Shown here one piece after another: positions 42,856-50,835 of a stretch of 64,000 nt of DNA. Positions within the stretch are counted from its first letter, which is position 1. Every line of letters starts with the position of its first letter. The DNA comes from Ignavibacteriales bacterium. GTDB lineage: Bacteria; Bacteroidota; Ignavibacteria; Ignavibacteriales; Ignavibacteriaceae. The stretch lies in contig CP065001.1 in NCBI GenBank assembly GCA_016700155.1, positions 4,340,001 to 4,404,000 on the forward strand, in the 5' to 3' direction. Both the position numbers and the translations under genes were made by a program. Under the pieces are notes generated by a model. It saw only the letters and a program-made list of their open reading frames with translations, ran no database searches and was not told the origin of the DNA.

Positions 42856-43590
42856 CTATGCAGTTACAACTCTTACTAATAATTTATTCGGCGCGCATGC
42901 TATAACATCACCTTCTGCCGCAGCAATTGAGTGTTTACATATTCCGTTTTTGCATGATGATGAATGAACACGAACAATACCATCACGAAGGGTTAACCCG
43001 GTTTTTCCAATTAAACCATCAACCGAAATATTTTTGTAATTCTTTTCTAATGAAATTCTATCAAGCAACCCTTTTTCATTTTCTATCAGCAATTCTTTTT
43101 TGCCTGAGTTCATCAAGGATGAAAAGAAATCTGATTCTTTATACTCAGCAGTAAATAAATATTCTGCTTTCAGGTTTTTAATTTCATTTCTCAGGTTAAA
43201 CAACGTGAAGTTCAAATCATCAATTGAAAAGACGGAGTTGTTTGAGTCGCTGAATATAAGGTCGGAATCAATTTCATCTTCTAATCTTTTAATTCTGTAA
43301 GTAACAATTCCTTTGTCAGAAAAAATTTCTTTTCTTGATGATAAGTCAATCTTATTTATTATCGCATTAAATTTTGAATCAGCCATCAAAACCGGCTCTG
43401 AGTTACTCTTAATTTTATTTCTGAATGATGAAATGATTTTTGACAATATCTGTTCATCAGCAGGAATAAATCCGTGAATTGAATAATAAGTTGACTTAGT
43501 ATTATTACTCAGCTTACCGGCAGTAATACCTGCGCCAAAAGCTACGGTTGATAAGCCAGCTATCTTGAAAAAGTTTCTTCTTGAAATCAT
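42856..43590 (-). CDS. Tat-exported NusG domain II protein of the Rnf cluster
   Basis: From the ATG at 43590 (preceded by AAGGAGA at about 43596-43602) the protein opens MISRRNFFKIAGLSTVAFGAG, a twin-arginine signal. The middle about 150 residues are not recognised. The C-terminal about 65 residues match NusG domain II (GLIGKTGLTLRDGIVRV...SSCKNGICKHSIAAAEGDVIACAPNKLLVRV), including a C-x4-C pair. NusG-II proteins occur beside apbE in other Rnf/ECF-type clusters; the role is unknown. It ends 6 bp before apbE. Confidence 0.8.
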   Translation of the reverse strand: MISRRNFFKIAGLSTVAFGAGITAGKLSNNTKSTYYSIHGFIPADEQILSKIISSFRNKIKSNSEPVLMADSKFNAIINKIDLSSRKEIFSDKGIVTYRIKRLEDEIDSDLIFSDSNNSVFSIDDLNFTLFNLRNEIKNLKAEYLFTAEYKESDFFSSLMNSGKKELLIENEKGLLDRISLEKNYKNISVDGLIGKTGLTLRDGIVRVHSSSCKNGICKHSIAAAEGDVIACAPNKLLVRVVTA

Positions 43591-43605
43591 TTTATTCTCC
43601 TTAAA

Positions 43606-43728
43606 TGTCAAACCTGCTTACCGCAGGCAAGAGTCAGACGTTAAACGTCAGACCAAATTATTAAAATCTTTTTGTCACATTGAGCTTGTCGAAATGTGAC
43701 CGTCAGTCTTCGACAGGCTCAGACTGAC
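43606..43728. repeat. tandem palindromic repeats inside the Rnf cluster
   Basis: Three successive dyads: GACGTT-AA-ACGTC (about 43637-43649), GTCACATT...AATGTGAC (43674-43700) around GAGCTTGTCG, and GTCAGTCT...AGACTGAC (43702-43728) around TCGACAGGCTC. The last two interiors are reverse complements of each other, so the pair is an inverted arrangement of one unit. They separate rnfA from the NusG-II gene. Confidence 0.8.
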
Positions 43729-43774
43729 AATTCATATTTTCAATTAACAACAAACTACTTACTACTAACTAAAA

Positions 43775-44347
43775 TCAAATCATTCCTGCAAAGCCCATAA
43801 AAGCTAATGCAAGTATGCCTGCAACAATTAAAGTAATCGGCGCACCCTGAAATGCTTTTGGTACATCTGCAAGATCGAGTTCTTCTCTTATGCCAGCCAT
43901 GATAACAAGAGCTAAAGTAAACCCTGCGCCTGCACCAACACCAAACACAACACTCTGAAGGAAATCATATTCTTTCATTGATGCGAGCAATGCGAGTCCG
44001 AGTATTGCACAGTTAGTTGTTATAAGCGGAAGAAAAATTCCGAGTGCCCTGTACAAAGGCTGTGATACTTTCTTAATTACCATCTCTACAAACTGAACCA
44101 GCGCAGCAATAACAAGTATGAATGATGGTATTTGCAGAAACTCAAGTTTATAAGGAACAAGTACAAGGTTGTACAATAGCCAGCTTACTATTGCTGTCAG
44201 TACCATTACAAATGTAGTTGCCAGTCCCATCGATATAGCAGAAGAACTTTTATTTGAAACTCCGATGAACGGGCAGATACCGAGAAAGTATGCAAGTACA
44301 AAATTGTTTACTAACGCCGCTGAAATAAAAATGATTAATAATTCCAT
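43775..44347 (-). CDS. rnfA: Rnf electron transport complex subunit A
   Basis: Integral membrane subunit of 190 residues with six TM segments. Conserved Cys-bearing half-helices FLGICPFIGVSN and TTNCAILGLALL, which in Rnf/Nqr complexes coordinate a shared iron-sulfur centre with RnfE, are both present. It follows rnfE by 2 bp. Confidence 0.96.
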   Translation of the reverse strand: MELLIIFISAALVNNFVLAYFLGICPFIGVSNKSSSAISMGLATTFVMVLTAIVSWLLYNLVLVPYKLEFLQIPSFILVIAALVQFVEMVIKKVSQPLYRALGIFLPLITTNCAILGLALLASMKEYDFLQSVVFGVGAGAGFTLALVIMAGIREELDLADVPKAFQGAPITLIVAGILALAFMGFAGMI

Positions 44348-44349
44348 AA

Positions 44350-45042
44350 TTAAATACCTGCTTCCTTCAATACTTCATCAGTAATATCTTCTTTGCCAGA
44401 ACGTTTGTATTGAGCAAGAAGAGATTCACGTTCAAGATTTTTCTTTCTCTCTATATAAACATTTGCAAAGCCCATCATCAGTCCGAGTGTAAGAAAAGCA
44501 CCAGCAGGTAAAATCATTATTAACCATGGTTCAAATGCGTTTGGTAAAACCTGGTAGCCAAGTAATGTTCTTGAACCGATGATCTCTCTAATTCCTCCAA
44601 GAACAAAAAGTGAAATCAAAAAACCTGCGCCGTTGCCAAGTGCGTCAAGCACTGATCTTAAAGGACTATTTTTTGAAGCAAAAGCTTCTGCTCTTCCGAG
44701 AATTATACAGTTAACAACGATCAACGGAATGAACGGACCAAGTGCTTTACTTAATTCCTGGAACTGCGCTTTCATTACAAGGTCAACAATAGTTACGAAT
44801 GTTGCAATGATTACGATGTACGCCGCTATGCGCACCTGGTTGGGAATTAATTTTCTTACAAGCGAAATAAGAAGACTGGAAAACACCAGCACAAAAGTAG
44901 TAGCGAGCGCCATCGCAATTCCATTAATTGCGGATACAGTGACGGCAAGTGTAGGACACATACCAAGTATCTGTTTGAATGTTGGATTTATATCCCACAA
45001 CCCTTTTGTAAATTCTTTAAGGAGCGTTACCTGTTTTTTCAT
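44350..45042 (-). CDS. rnfE: Rnf electron transport complex subunit E
   Basis: Integral membrane paralogue of RnfA, 230 residues. Seen: NPTFKQILGMCPTLAVTVSAINGIAMALATTFVL, VVNCIILGRAEAFASKN, and the GGIREIIGS loop, with the two Cys-bearing half-helices matching those of RnfA. Overlaps rnfG by 4 bp and precedes rnfA by 2 bp. Confidence 0.96.
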   Translation of the reverse strand: MKKQVTLLKEFTKGLWDINPTFKQILGMCPTLAVTVSAINGIAMALATTFVLVFSSLLISLVRKLIPNQVRIAAYIVIIATFVTIVDLVMKAQFQELSKALGPFIPLIVVNCIILGRAEAFASKNSPLRSVLDALGNGAGFLISLFVLGGIREIIGSRTLLGYQVLPNAFEPWLIMILPAGAFLTLGLMMGFANVYIERKKNLERESLLAQYKRSGKEDITDEVLKEAGI

Positions 45043-45605
45043 TTTGCAGCTCCTTTCGTTTCAAATGATTTCAACTTTGAGATTCCTTCATTAACAATTG
45101 TAACAACCGCTCTTGATGAAATTGTTGCACCCGTTATGGACTGTACTTCATTTGGAGCAGAAGGTTCAACACCTTTAACAAGCTTTATTACCGGAACAGG
45201 AGTTAGTCCGTTATATTGATCTTTGTAAGGGGGTTCAAGGATTTTTGTGCCGAGTCCCGGTGTTTCAGATTGTTCAAGAACTTCGATAGATGTTACCTTA
45301 TCAAGTGTTGATGAAAGCCCTATCATCAGTTTTATTTTTCCCTGGAAACCATTTCCTGAATAAACAAGTGAATACCCTGAGAAATTATTTTGTTCATCAA
45401 AAACTTTGTATGCTTCTAATTCTTTTGTTTGAACAGCTTCATATTTTTTTCCATCGGGATGAACAAGGAATATTGCGCGTTCGGTTTCAGCTTTTTGATT
45501 GACAGCGATTTTAGGCGCTGCCCAGTTGTTTACAAGCGACAATGAACCGCCCGCAATAACTCCGATAACTGTAAGCGTAGCAACGATGCGAATTACTTCT
45601 TTCAT
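45039..45605 (-). CDS. rnfG: Rnf electron transport complex subunit G
   Basis: Periplasmic-facing flavoprotein with one N-terminal TM helix, 188 residues. The FMN-binding domain carries EQSETPGLGTKI (about 111-122) and SITGATISS (about 156-164), where T161 is the expected site of covalent FMN attachment by ApbE. It overlaps rnfD and rnfE by 4 bp each. Confidence 0.95.
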   Translation of the reverse strand: MKEVIRIVATLTVIGVIAGGSLSLVNNWAAPKIAVNQKAETERAIFLVHPDGKKYEAVQTKELEAYKVFDEQNNFSGYSLVYSGNGFQGKIKLMIGLSSTLDKVTSIEVLEQSETPGLGTKILEPPYKDQYNGLTPVPVIKLVKGVEPSAPNEVQSITGATISSRAVVTIVNEGISKLKSFETKGAAK

Positions 45606-46585
45606 TTCTTCGCTCCCTTCTCAACGCCGAATATTACAGGTCTTGTATATCTGTTTATCAAAGGAACGAAACCGTTCATAAATAAAATTGAATACATAAC
45701 ACCTTCGGGAAGTCCGCCGTAAATTCTTATAACAACAAGAACAAGAGAAATTCCCAAACCGAAAATCCACATTCCTTTTCCTGTAATTGGAGAAGTAACC
45801 CAGTCAGTTGCCATGAACATTGCGCCGAATAAAAAGCTTCCCGCAAAAATGTGAAAAACAGGTGAAGGGTTATGCGGATCAATAAGCCAGAATATTCCTC
45901 CAAAGACGATCATTCCGATTATCATTGAAACTGGAATACGCCAGTTAACTATACCAACTGCTATTAAAAAGATACCGCCGGCAAGTACAGCAATAGCGGA
46001 AGTTTCTCCAAGTGAACCACCGATATTACCGACCGCCATTGGAATTGTTTCTGTAAATATTTTATCGAATTTGAATGCCGCTAATGGTGTGGCGCTTGTT
46101 ACCGCATCAACAGCAAAATTTGGTTTTGTCCATGTTGTTATCTGTACTGGAAAAGCAGCTTGCAGAAAAGCTCTTCCTACTAATGCGGGATTAAAAATGT
46201 TGTAACCAAGTCCGCCGAAAATTTGTTTGCCAAGTCCTATCGCTACAACAGAACCGATTGCAGTTGCGGAGATAGAAAAATTCGGAGGAAGCGTAAGTGA
46301 AAGCAATAAACCTGTTAGGGCTGCACTTCCATCAAACCATGTTATTTGTTTTTTTCTTATTGATTGAATAGCTGATTCAGTTCCAACAGAGAACACTACT
46401 GCTGTGATCATAATAAAAATCTGCTGCCATCCGAAAAAAATAAGTGCAGCAGCAACCGAAGGAACTAACGCTGCGACAACATACCACATAACTTTTTGTG
46501 TCGTCCACTTAGAGTGTAAATGCGGTGACGTTGTGAGATCAAACTGAACTGATTTTTTTGTTTCTGTAATTGTAGCTGTTTCCAT
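45602..46585 (-). CDS. rnfD: Rnf electron transport complex subunit D
   Basis: Polytopic membrane flavoprotein, 327 residues, homologous to NqrB. It shows SPHLHSKWTTQKVM near the N-terminus, FGGLGYNIFNPALVGRAFL in the core, and VDAVTSATPLAAF, where T166 is the likely covalent FMN site. Several TM helices include the riboflavin/quinone-pocket region in NqrB terms. Overlaps rnfG by 4 bp. Confidence 0.95.
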   Translation of the reverse strand: METATITETKKSVQFDLTTSPHLHSKWTTQKVMWYVVAALVPSVAAALIFFGWQQIFIMITAVVFSVGTESAIQSIRKKQITWFDGSAALTGLLLSLTLPPNFSISATAIGSVVAIGLGKQIFGGLGYNIFNPALVGRAFLQAAFPVQITTWTKPNFAVDAVTSATPLAAFKFDKIFTETIPMAVGNIGGSLGETSAIAVLAGGIFLIAVGIVNWRIPVSMIIGMIVFGGIFWLIDPHNPSPVFHIFAGSFLFGAMFMATDWVTSPITGKGMWIFGLGISLVLVVIRIYGGLPEGVMYSILFMNGFVPLINRYTRPVIFGVEKGAKK

Positions 46586-46594
46586 AAATATATT

Positions 46595-46679
46595 CTTAGT
46601 GTTACTTAGTGAACTGAGTGTCTTAGTGGTTTAAAAATATTTTACCACCAAGACACTAAGGACACTTAGAGTCACTTAG
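46595..46679. repeat. long inverted repeat of CTTAGTG-type sequence between rnfC and rnfD
   Basis: The arm ending GAGTGTCTTAGTGGT and the arm beginning ACCACCAAGACACTAAG pair imperfectly across an A/T-only loop (TTAAAAATATTTT); the arms extend to CTTAGTG repeats at both edges. The structure fills the 86-bp gap within the operon. Confidence 0.7.
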
Positions 46680-48003
46680 TTGAGGCAGCTCTTTCACGCT
46701 GCATTTTTAAAACTTCCTGTTTTCCTAATCTTAACCATTGAACAAGAGGAATGTTTGCCGGGCAAGTGTATGCACATGTTCCGCATTCCATACAAACTGT
46801 TATGCCTAATTGTTCTGCGTCTTCAAACCTGTCAAGCTGGCTGTAACGGACTAATCTTGTAGGCATAAGATTTAAAGGACATACATCGACGCACTGTCCG
46901 CATTTCAAACAAGCTGTATCAGGTTGTTGTTCAACTTCATCTTTTGTAAGAACGACAATGCCCGAAGTTGCTTTCATAACCGGTGCTGAAAGATCATACT
47001 GTGCAACGCCCATCATCGGTCCGCCGACAATTACTTTAACAGCGTCTTCTGTTACGCCGCCGCAATATTCCAGAACATCTGTGATTGTTGTTCCAACAGG
47101 AACTATTAAATTTTTTGGATTCTTAATTCCCTTACCTGTAACAGTTAAAGCCGCGGTGATGGAAGGTTCGCCTTTTACAACAGCGTCATAAATTGCAACG
47201 GCTGTTCCTATATTTTGAATAACCGCACCTACATCCATAGGAAGTTTTCCCGGGGGAACTTCTTTTCCTGTTACTGCTTTGATGAGCATCTTCTCAGCGC
47301 CCTGAGGATATTTGGTTTTTAATGAAACTACCTCAAGATTATTTTGATTTACAGTGTGCTTGCTTAAAAGCTCTATCGCTCCGGGTTTATTATTTTCAAT
47401 TCCGATTACACCTTTGGAAACACCGATTGCGCGCATAATTAATTTTAATCCGCCGATAACTGCTTCGGGGCGTTCCATCATAAACCTGAAATCTCTCGTA
47501 AGATACGGCTCACACTCGCAGCCATTGAGAATTACATAATCAATTTTTTTATCTGAAGGTGGTGATAGTTTTACAAATGTCGGAAATGCAGCGCCGCCCT
47601 GTCCAACAATTCCGGCATCTTTAACACGTTCACGAATTTCTTCAGATGAAATTGTTTCAAAGTCCATCGGTTCAAAAAAAGTATTTTCAGTCTGACCATT
47701 AACAGTAATTACAATTGCATCTTTCGGAAATCCGCTGCTGTTCGGTTCTTTACCAAGACTTGCAACCGTTCCGCTAACTGGACTGTAAACCGGTGCAGAG
47801 ATAAATCCATCAGCTTGGGCAACAAGCATTCCTGATGTAACAACCGCACCTTTCTTTACTAAAGGTGATGACTGTTTACCGACATGCTGTGATAATGGAA
47901 GAATGACTTGTTTGGGTAACGGCATTAATTCAAATGCCAGGTTTTCAGTTGATGATTTTTCTTCCGGTGGGTGAATTCCGCCATGAAATGTTTTTGAGCG
48001 CAC
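46672..48003 (-). CDS. rnfC: Rnf electron transport complex subunit C
   Basis: NADH-binding, FMN- and Fe-S-containing peripheral subunit, 443 residues. It opens with the RnfC HPPEEK block, has the SLBB/biotinyl-like APVYSPVSGTV segment, the NADH/FMN fold GQGGAAFPTFVKL and LNGCECEPYLTRDFR, and two [4Fe-4S] motifs at C365/C368/C371/C375 and C404/C407/C410/C414. First gene of the Rnf cluster. Its 3' end runs into the CTTAGTG repeat. Confidence 0.96.
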   Translation of the reverse strand: MRSKTFHGGIHPPEEKSSTENLAFELMPLPKQVILPLSQHVGKQSSPLVKKGAVVTSGMLVAQADGFISAPVYSPVSGTVASLGKEPNSSGFPKDAIVITVNGQTENTFFEPMDFETISSEEIRERVKDAGIVGQGGAAFPTFVKLSPPSDKKIDYVILNGCECEPYLTRDFRFMMERPEAVIGGLKLIMRAIGVSKGVIGIENNKPGAIELLSKHTVNQNNLEVVSLKTKYPQGAEKMLIKAVTGKEVPPGKLPMDVGAVIQNIGTAVAIYDAVVKGEPSITAALTVTGKGIKNPKNLIVPVGTTITDVLEYCGGVTEDAVKVIVGGPMMGVAQYDLSAPVMKATSGIVVLTKDEVEQQPDTACLKCGQCVDVCPLNLMPTRLVRYSQLDRFEDAEQLGITVCMECGTCAYTCPANIPLVQWLRLGKQEVLKMQRERAASTK

Positions 48004-48259
48004 GATATGTTCCGCGTTTTATAAGTTAGTATTCACAAAATTATTTTGTATTTGGCAACAGTACTTAATTACAAAATAATATTTGATTTCAGGCGATATT
48101 TTCACAATCTGTGCCAAGAAGTGCGTTTTTTTCAACACTTTTACCAGCTTCATTTCAGAACTTAAAATGGGTTTATTGACTTATTGTTGTAAAGCGGGAA
48201 TTCTCTTTTTCATTATTGAAAAAGTAGTTATAGCATAAGTGAGAATAGTCTAATGATTA

Positions 48260-48823
48260 TTAAAGATACTTTCGCATTATTGGTCTTGTCGCTGATCTTC
48301 TTTCAACTTCATTAAATCCTGTTTTAATAAATGCAGAAGCTGTTCCGGTCCAGATAAATGCAGGTGTCGCCTTGTCATTTTTTGTTTCAACAGGATATCC
48401 TTCAACAATTTTTGCTTTATTCTTCTTAGCAAATTTCACTGCTTCATTAATTAATTTAACCGACAATTCTTTTCTTCTAAAATTTTTATGTACGAAAAAA
48501 CATGTAATTGACCAGACCGGTTCATCATCAACAGGAGAAAGTATTTTTGAGTTTGCAAGAACAGGATATTTTTCTCTTGGTTGAATTGCTATCCATCCAG
48601 CCGGAGTATTTCCGTCATAAGCAATTAAACCCGGAATGATTCCGGTTTTGACAATTTTCTTCATCTCTGATTTTGTCCTGCCGTCTTTACGTTTTTCATC
48701 GTACTCTTTTCTTCTCATCATCCAGTACATGCACCAGCATCCGGCGCAGGCGCCGTTTTCGCCGAAGAGAGTTTCAAAGTCATTCCAGGTGTTGGGAGTT
48801 AATTGTTTGAATGTTGTTTTCAT
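48260..48823 (-). CDS. GNAT family N-acetyltransferase
   Basis: 187 residues. The N-terminus has a Cys-rich ENGACAGCWCMYW motif typical of one GNAT subfamily, then PAGWIAIQPREKYPVL and CFFVHKNFRRKELSVKLINEAVKFAKKNKAKIVEGYPVE, the acetyl-CoA-binding strand-helix, and SAFIKTGFNEVERRSATRPIMRK. Substrate unknown. It is a single gene, with the IVP-like element next to it. Confidence 0.82.
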   Translation of the reverse strand: MKTTFKQLTPNTWNDFETLFGENGACAGCWCMYWMMRRKEYDEKRKDGRTKSEMKKIVKTGIIPGLIAYDGNTPAGWIAIQPREKYPVLANSKILSPVDDEPVWSITCFFVHKNFRRKELSVKLINEAVKFAKKNKAKIVEGYPVETKNDKATPAFIWTGTASAFIKTGFNEVERRSATRPIMRKYL

Positions 48824-48841
48824 TTATTAGTTACTTCATTC

Positions 48842-48882
48842 TGATTTAAGAACACTGATTAACGAATTATGATTTTAGATTT
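48842..48882. repeat. left inverted repeat of the four-helix-bundle element
   Basis: TGATTTAAGAACACTGATTA continues ACGA and then a GATTTTAGATTT stretch. The first 24 bases match the reverse complement of 49286-49309 at 21 positions. It reaches the stop codon of the four-helix-bundle gene. Confidence 0.8.
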
Positions 48883-49243
48883 ATTTGTTAAGATTCTTTT
48901 GAGCGGTTTCAACACTCTTTACAAAAATAGAAATAAGTTCATTACATTCTTTTAACGCTGCTTTGAATTTTGAATCAGAATTATGTAAAGAAGCTTTATC
49001 AAGAATCTTCAAACAGATTAAAGTCTCTCGAAGTTCCTTCAGAATAATTTTCAATTTATGAACGAAATCTTTTCTTGATTCTCCACTTTGTGCTTCACCG
49101 TAATTAAGAGCGGAAGAAGTTCCCGAACGAATCAATTGTCCGGCTAAATGATTTCCTGCTTTAGTATTTGGAAGTTCGTTTACTATCCCGATAATCAAAA
49201 CAGAAAAATTGATAAGCCGCTCTTCAAGCTCAAATTTATTCAT
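48881..49243 (-). CDS. four-helix-bundle protein of the 23S rRNA intervening-sequence (S23/IVP) family
   Basis: 120 residues, entirely helical: LEERLINFSVLIIGIVNELP, NHLAGQLIRSGTSSALNYGEAQSGESRKDFVHKLKIILKELRETLICLKIL, and a final helix. The RSGTSSALNYGEAQ loop is diagnostic. Relatives are encoded inside intervening sequences of 23S rRNA in some bacteria, and similar genes stand free in Bacteroidota-type genomes. Here the gene is free-standing but enclosed by a pair of 24-bp (21/24) inverted repeats, as an intervening sequence would be. Function unknown. Confidence 0.88.
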   Translation of the reverse strand: MNKFELEERLINFSVLIIGIVNELPNTKAGNHLAGQLIRSGTSSALNYGEAQSGESRKDFVHKLKIILKELRETLICLKILDKASLHNSDSKFKAALKECNELISIFVKSVETAQKNLNK

Positions 49244-49270
49244 AATCTCTTCCTATCTCATTTTACTGAC

Positions 49271-49309
49271 TTCTAAAATCTAAAATCGTTAATCTATGTT
49301 CCTAAATCA
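49271..49309. repeat. right inverted repeat of the four-helix-bundle element
   Basis: Reverse complement reads TGATTTAGGAACATAGATTA followed by ACGA and TTTTAGATTTTAGAA, matching the left arm at 48842. The unit from 48842 to 49309 is 468 bp with the four-helix-bundle gene filling it. Confidence 0.8.
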
Positions 49310-49395
49310 ACTGACTTGCTGAAACCATTTCCAATAATCTGAATCGTACAGAATGTCAACAAAATTGTTTATCAGAAAAGGAATAATAACTTTTA

Positions 49396-49785
49396 ATGAA
49401 CACACAGGATATTTTACTTTATTTACTGATCGGACTTACATTGTTCATCTTTCTTAGAAAATTCCTAAGGAACAAAAAAGTTAAACACTATTCAGCTATT
49501 GATCTTAGCCAGGTAATTAAGAAAAACAAAAACACGCTTCTTCTCGATGTAAGAACCAAAGCAGAGCGCGATTCACAAAAGATAAATGGCTCAATACATA
49601 TTCCGCTACATGAATTGAAAACCAGGGTTGAAGAATTAAAAAAATACAAAGACAAAGAAATAGTTTGTTACTGCCAGACAGGAAGCAGAAGTGTTTCAGC
49701 GGCAATCATATTACAGAAAAGCGGTTTTAATATTGCGAATCTTCGCGGAGGAATTTTAGGATGGAATTCAGCGGGACTAAGATAA
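49396..49785 (+). CDS. membrane-anchored rhodanese-like protein
   Basis: 129 residues. One N-terminal TM helix (about residues 6-20), then a rhodanese domain: LLLDVRTKAERDSQKINGSIHIPLHELKTRVEEL, active-site loop CYCQTGSRS with the catalytic Cys at residue 93, and ANLRGGILGWNSAGL. Sulfur-transfer or redox carrier. First gene of an operon with DUF6132, DUF302 and a thioredoxin; its 3' end overlaps the next gene by 25 bp. Confidence 0.9.
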   Translation: MNTQDILLYLLIGLTLFIFLRKFLRNKKVKHYSAIDLSQVIKKNKNTLLLDVRTKAERDSQKINGSIHIPLHELKTRVEELKKYKDKEIVCYCQTGSRSVSAAIILQKSGFNIANLRGGILGWNSAGLR

Positions 49786-50003
49786 TCCACTGGACAAAAA
49801 AATTAGGACCGGTTGCACTTGGTGCGTTAGGTGGATTTTTATACTACACATACATTGGATGCAACTCAAACTCTTGTGCAATTACAAGCGATCCTTACAT
49901 TAGCACAATCTACGGCGCTGTTGTAGGAAGTGTTTTTACTCAATGGGGAACTAAAAAGAAAAAAATTACTGAAGAAAATTCAACGGAGAATATTTCACAA
50001 TGA
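49761..50003 (+). CDS. DUF6132-like small membrane protein
   Basis: 80 residues with two hydrophobic segments (about 16-30 and 46-62) and the CNSNSCAITSDPYISTIYG block, including a C-x4-C pair typical of DUF6132. These proteins often sit beside rhodanese or thioredoxin genes. It overlaps the rhodanese gene by 25 bp and the DUF302 gene by 4 bp, indicating translational coupling. Confidence 0.8.
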   Translation: MEFSGTKIIHWTKKLGPVALGALGGFLYYTYIGCNSNSCAITSDPYISTIYGAVVGSVFTQWGTKKKKITEENSTENISQ

Positions 50004-50383
50004 ATTATGGTTTATCAAAAAAAGTCAGTACCGGTTTTGAATCAACAATTGAAAAAGTAACCGACGAACTTAAGAAAGAAGGTTTTGGTGTTCTTACAAC
50101 AATCGATGTTAAAGAAACGCTAAAGAAAAAACTTGATGTGGATTTTAAAAAATATACAATACTCGGTGCGTGCAATCCACCGATAGCACACAAAGCATTG
50201 CAGATGGAAGAAGAACTTGGTTTGCTTTTACCGTGTAATGTTATAGTTTATGAAAAGGATAATGAAACGCAGGTATCGGTTTTTGATCCTATGGTTATGA
50301 CAAACATAATCGATAATCCTGAAATGAAAACAGTTGCCACAGAAGTACGCAGCAGGCTTGAAAGAGTATTAGAAGCAGTTTAA
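50000..50383 (+). CDS. DUF302 domain protein
   Basis: 127 residues forming one DUF302 domain: TIEKVTDELKKEGFGVLTTIDVKETLKKKLDVDFKKYTILGACNPPIAHKALQMEEELGLLLPCNVIVYE and TEVRSRLERVLEAV. The family has no agreed function and often appears with sulfur/redox genes. Overlaps DUF6132 by 4 bp (ATGA) and precedes the thioredoxin by 28 bp. Confidence 0.9.
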   Translation: MNYGLSKKVSTGFESTIEKVTDELKKEGFGVLTTIDVKETLKKKLDVDFKKYTILGACNPPIAHKALQMEEELGLLLPCNVIVYEKDNETQVSVFDPMVMTNIIDNPEMKTVATEVRSRLERVLEAV

Positions 50384-50411
50384 TTATTTATATATCAAAG
50401 AGGAAAAACAA

Positions 50412-50774
50412 ATGGCTGAACATTTAACAAAAGAAACTTTCCAGGAAAAAGTTTTTAACTACGAAAAAAATACTGAATGGAATTACGAAGGTGAAATTCC
50501 CGCGGTAGTTGATTTCTGGGCTCCATGGTGCGGTCCCTGCAAAATGGTAGGACCGGTAATCGATGAACTTTCTGAAGAGTATAAAGGCAAAGTAAATTTT
50601 TATAAAGTTAATACCGATGAAGAACAGGAACTCGGCGGAGTGTTTGGAATAAGAAGTATTCCCTCATTGTTATTCATTCCTGTAAAAGGTCAGCCGAAGA
50701 TGGCGGTTGGTGCGCTTCCAAAAGAATCAATGAAAGAAGTAATTGAAAAAGAACTTCTAACGCCGGTTGCTTAG
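50412..50774 (+). CDS. thioredoxin family protein
   Basis: 120 residues with the classic active site WAPWCGPCK (C40 and C43), a conserved Asp in VVDFW, and cis-Pro in IRSIPSLLF. Slightly longer than TrxA at the N-terminus. Last gene of the rhodanese-DUF6132-DUF302 operon, so it may reduce that sulfur-transfer system. AGAGGA precedes the start as ribosome-binding site. Confidence 0.93.
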   Translation: MAEHLTKETFQEKVFNYEKNTEWNYEGEIPAVVDFWAPWCGPCKMVGPVIDELSEEYKGKVNFYKVNTDEEQELGGVFGIRSIPSLLFIPVKGQPKMAVGALPKESMKEVIEKELLTPVA

Positions 50775-50796
50775 TTGAATTAAAAAAGATTATATG

Positions 50797-50835
50797 AACG
50801 CTGTACTAAAATTGTGAGTACAGCGTTTATTTTTT
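50797..50835. terminator. bidirectional terminator between thioredoxin and EamA genes
   Basis: AACGCTGTACT (50797-50807) and AGTACAGCGTT (50817-50827) form a perfect 11-bp stem, followed by a T-rich tail on the + strand. The right arm touches the stop codon of the convergent EamA gene. Confidence 0.8.

Noticed and set aside
48118..48134. AAGTGCGTTTT shared with about 27886-27896
   Set aside because: The shared word is only about 11 bp and AT-rich around; probably coincidence.
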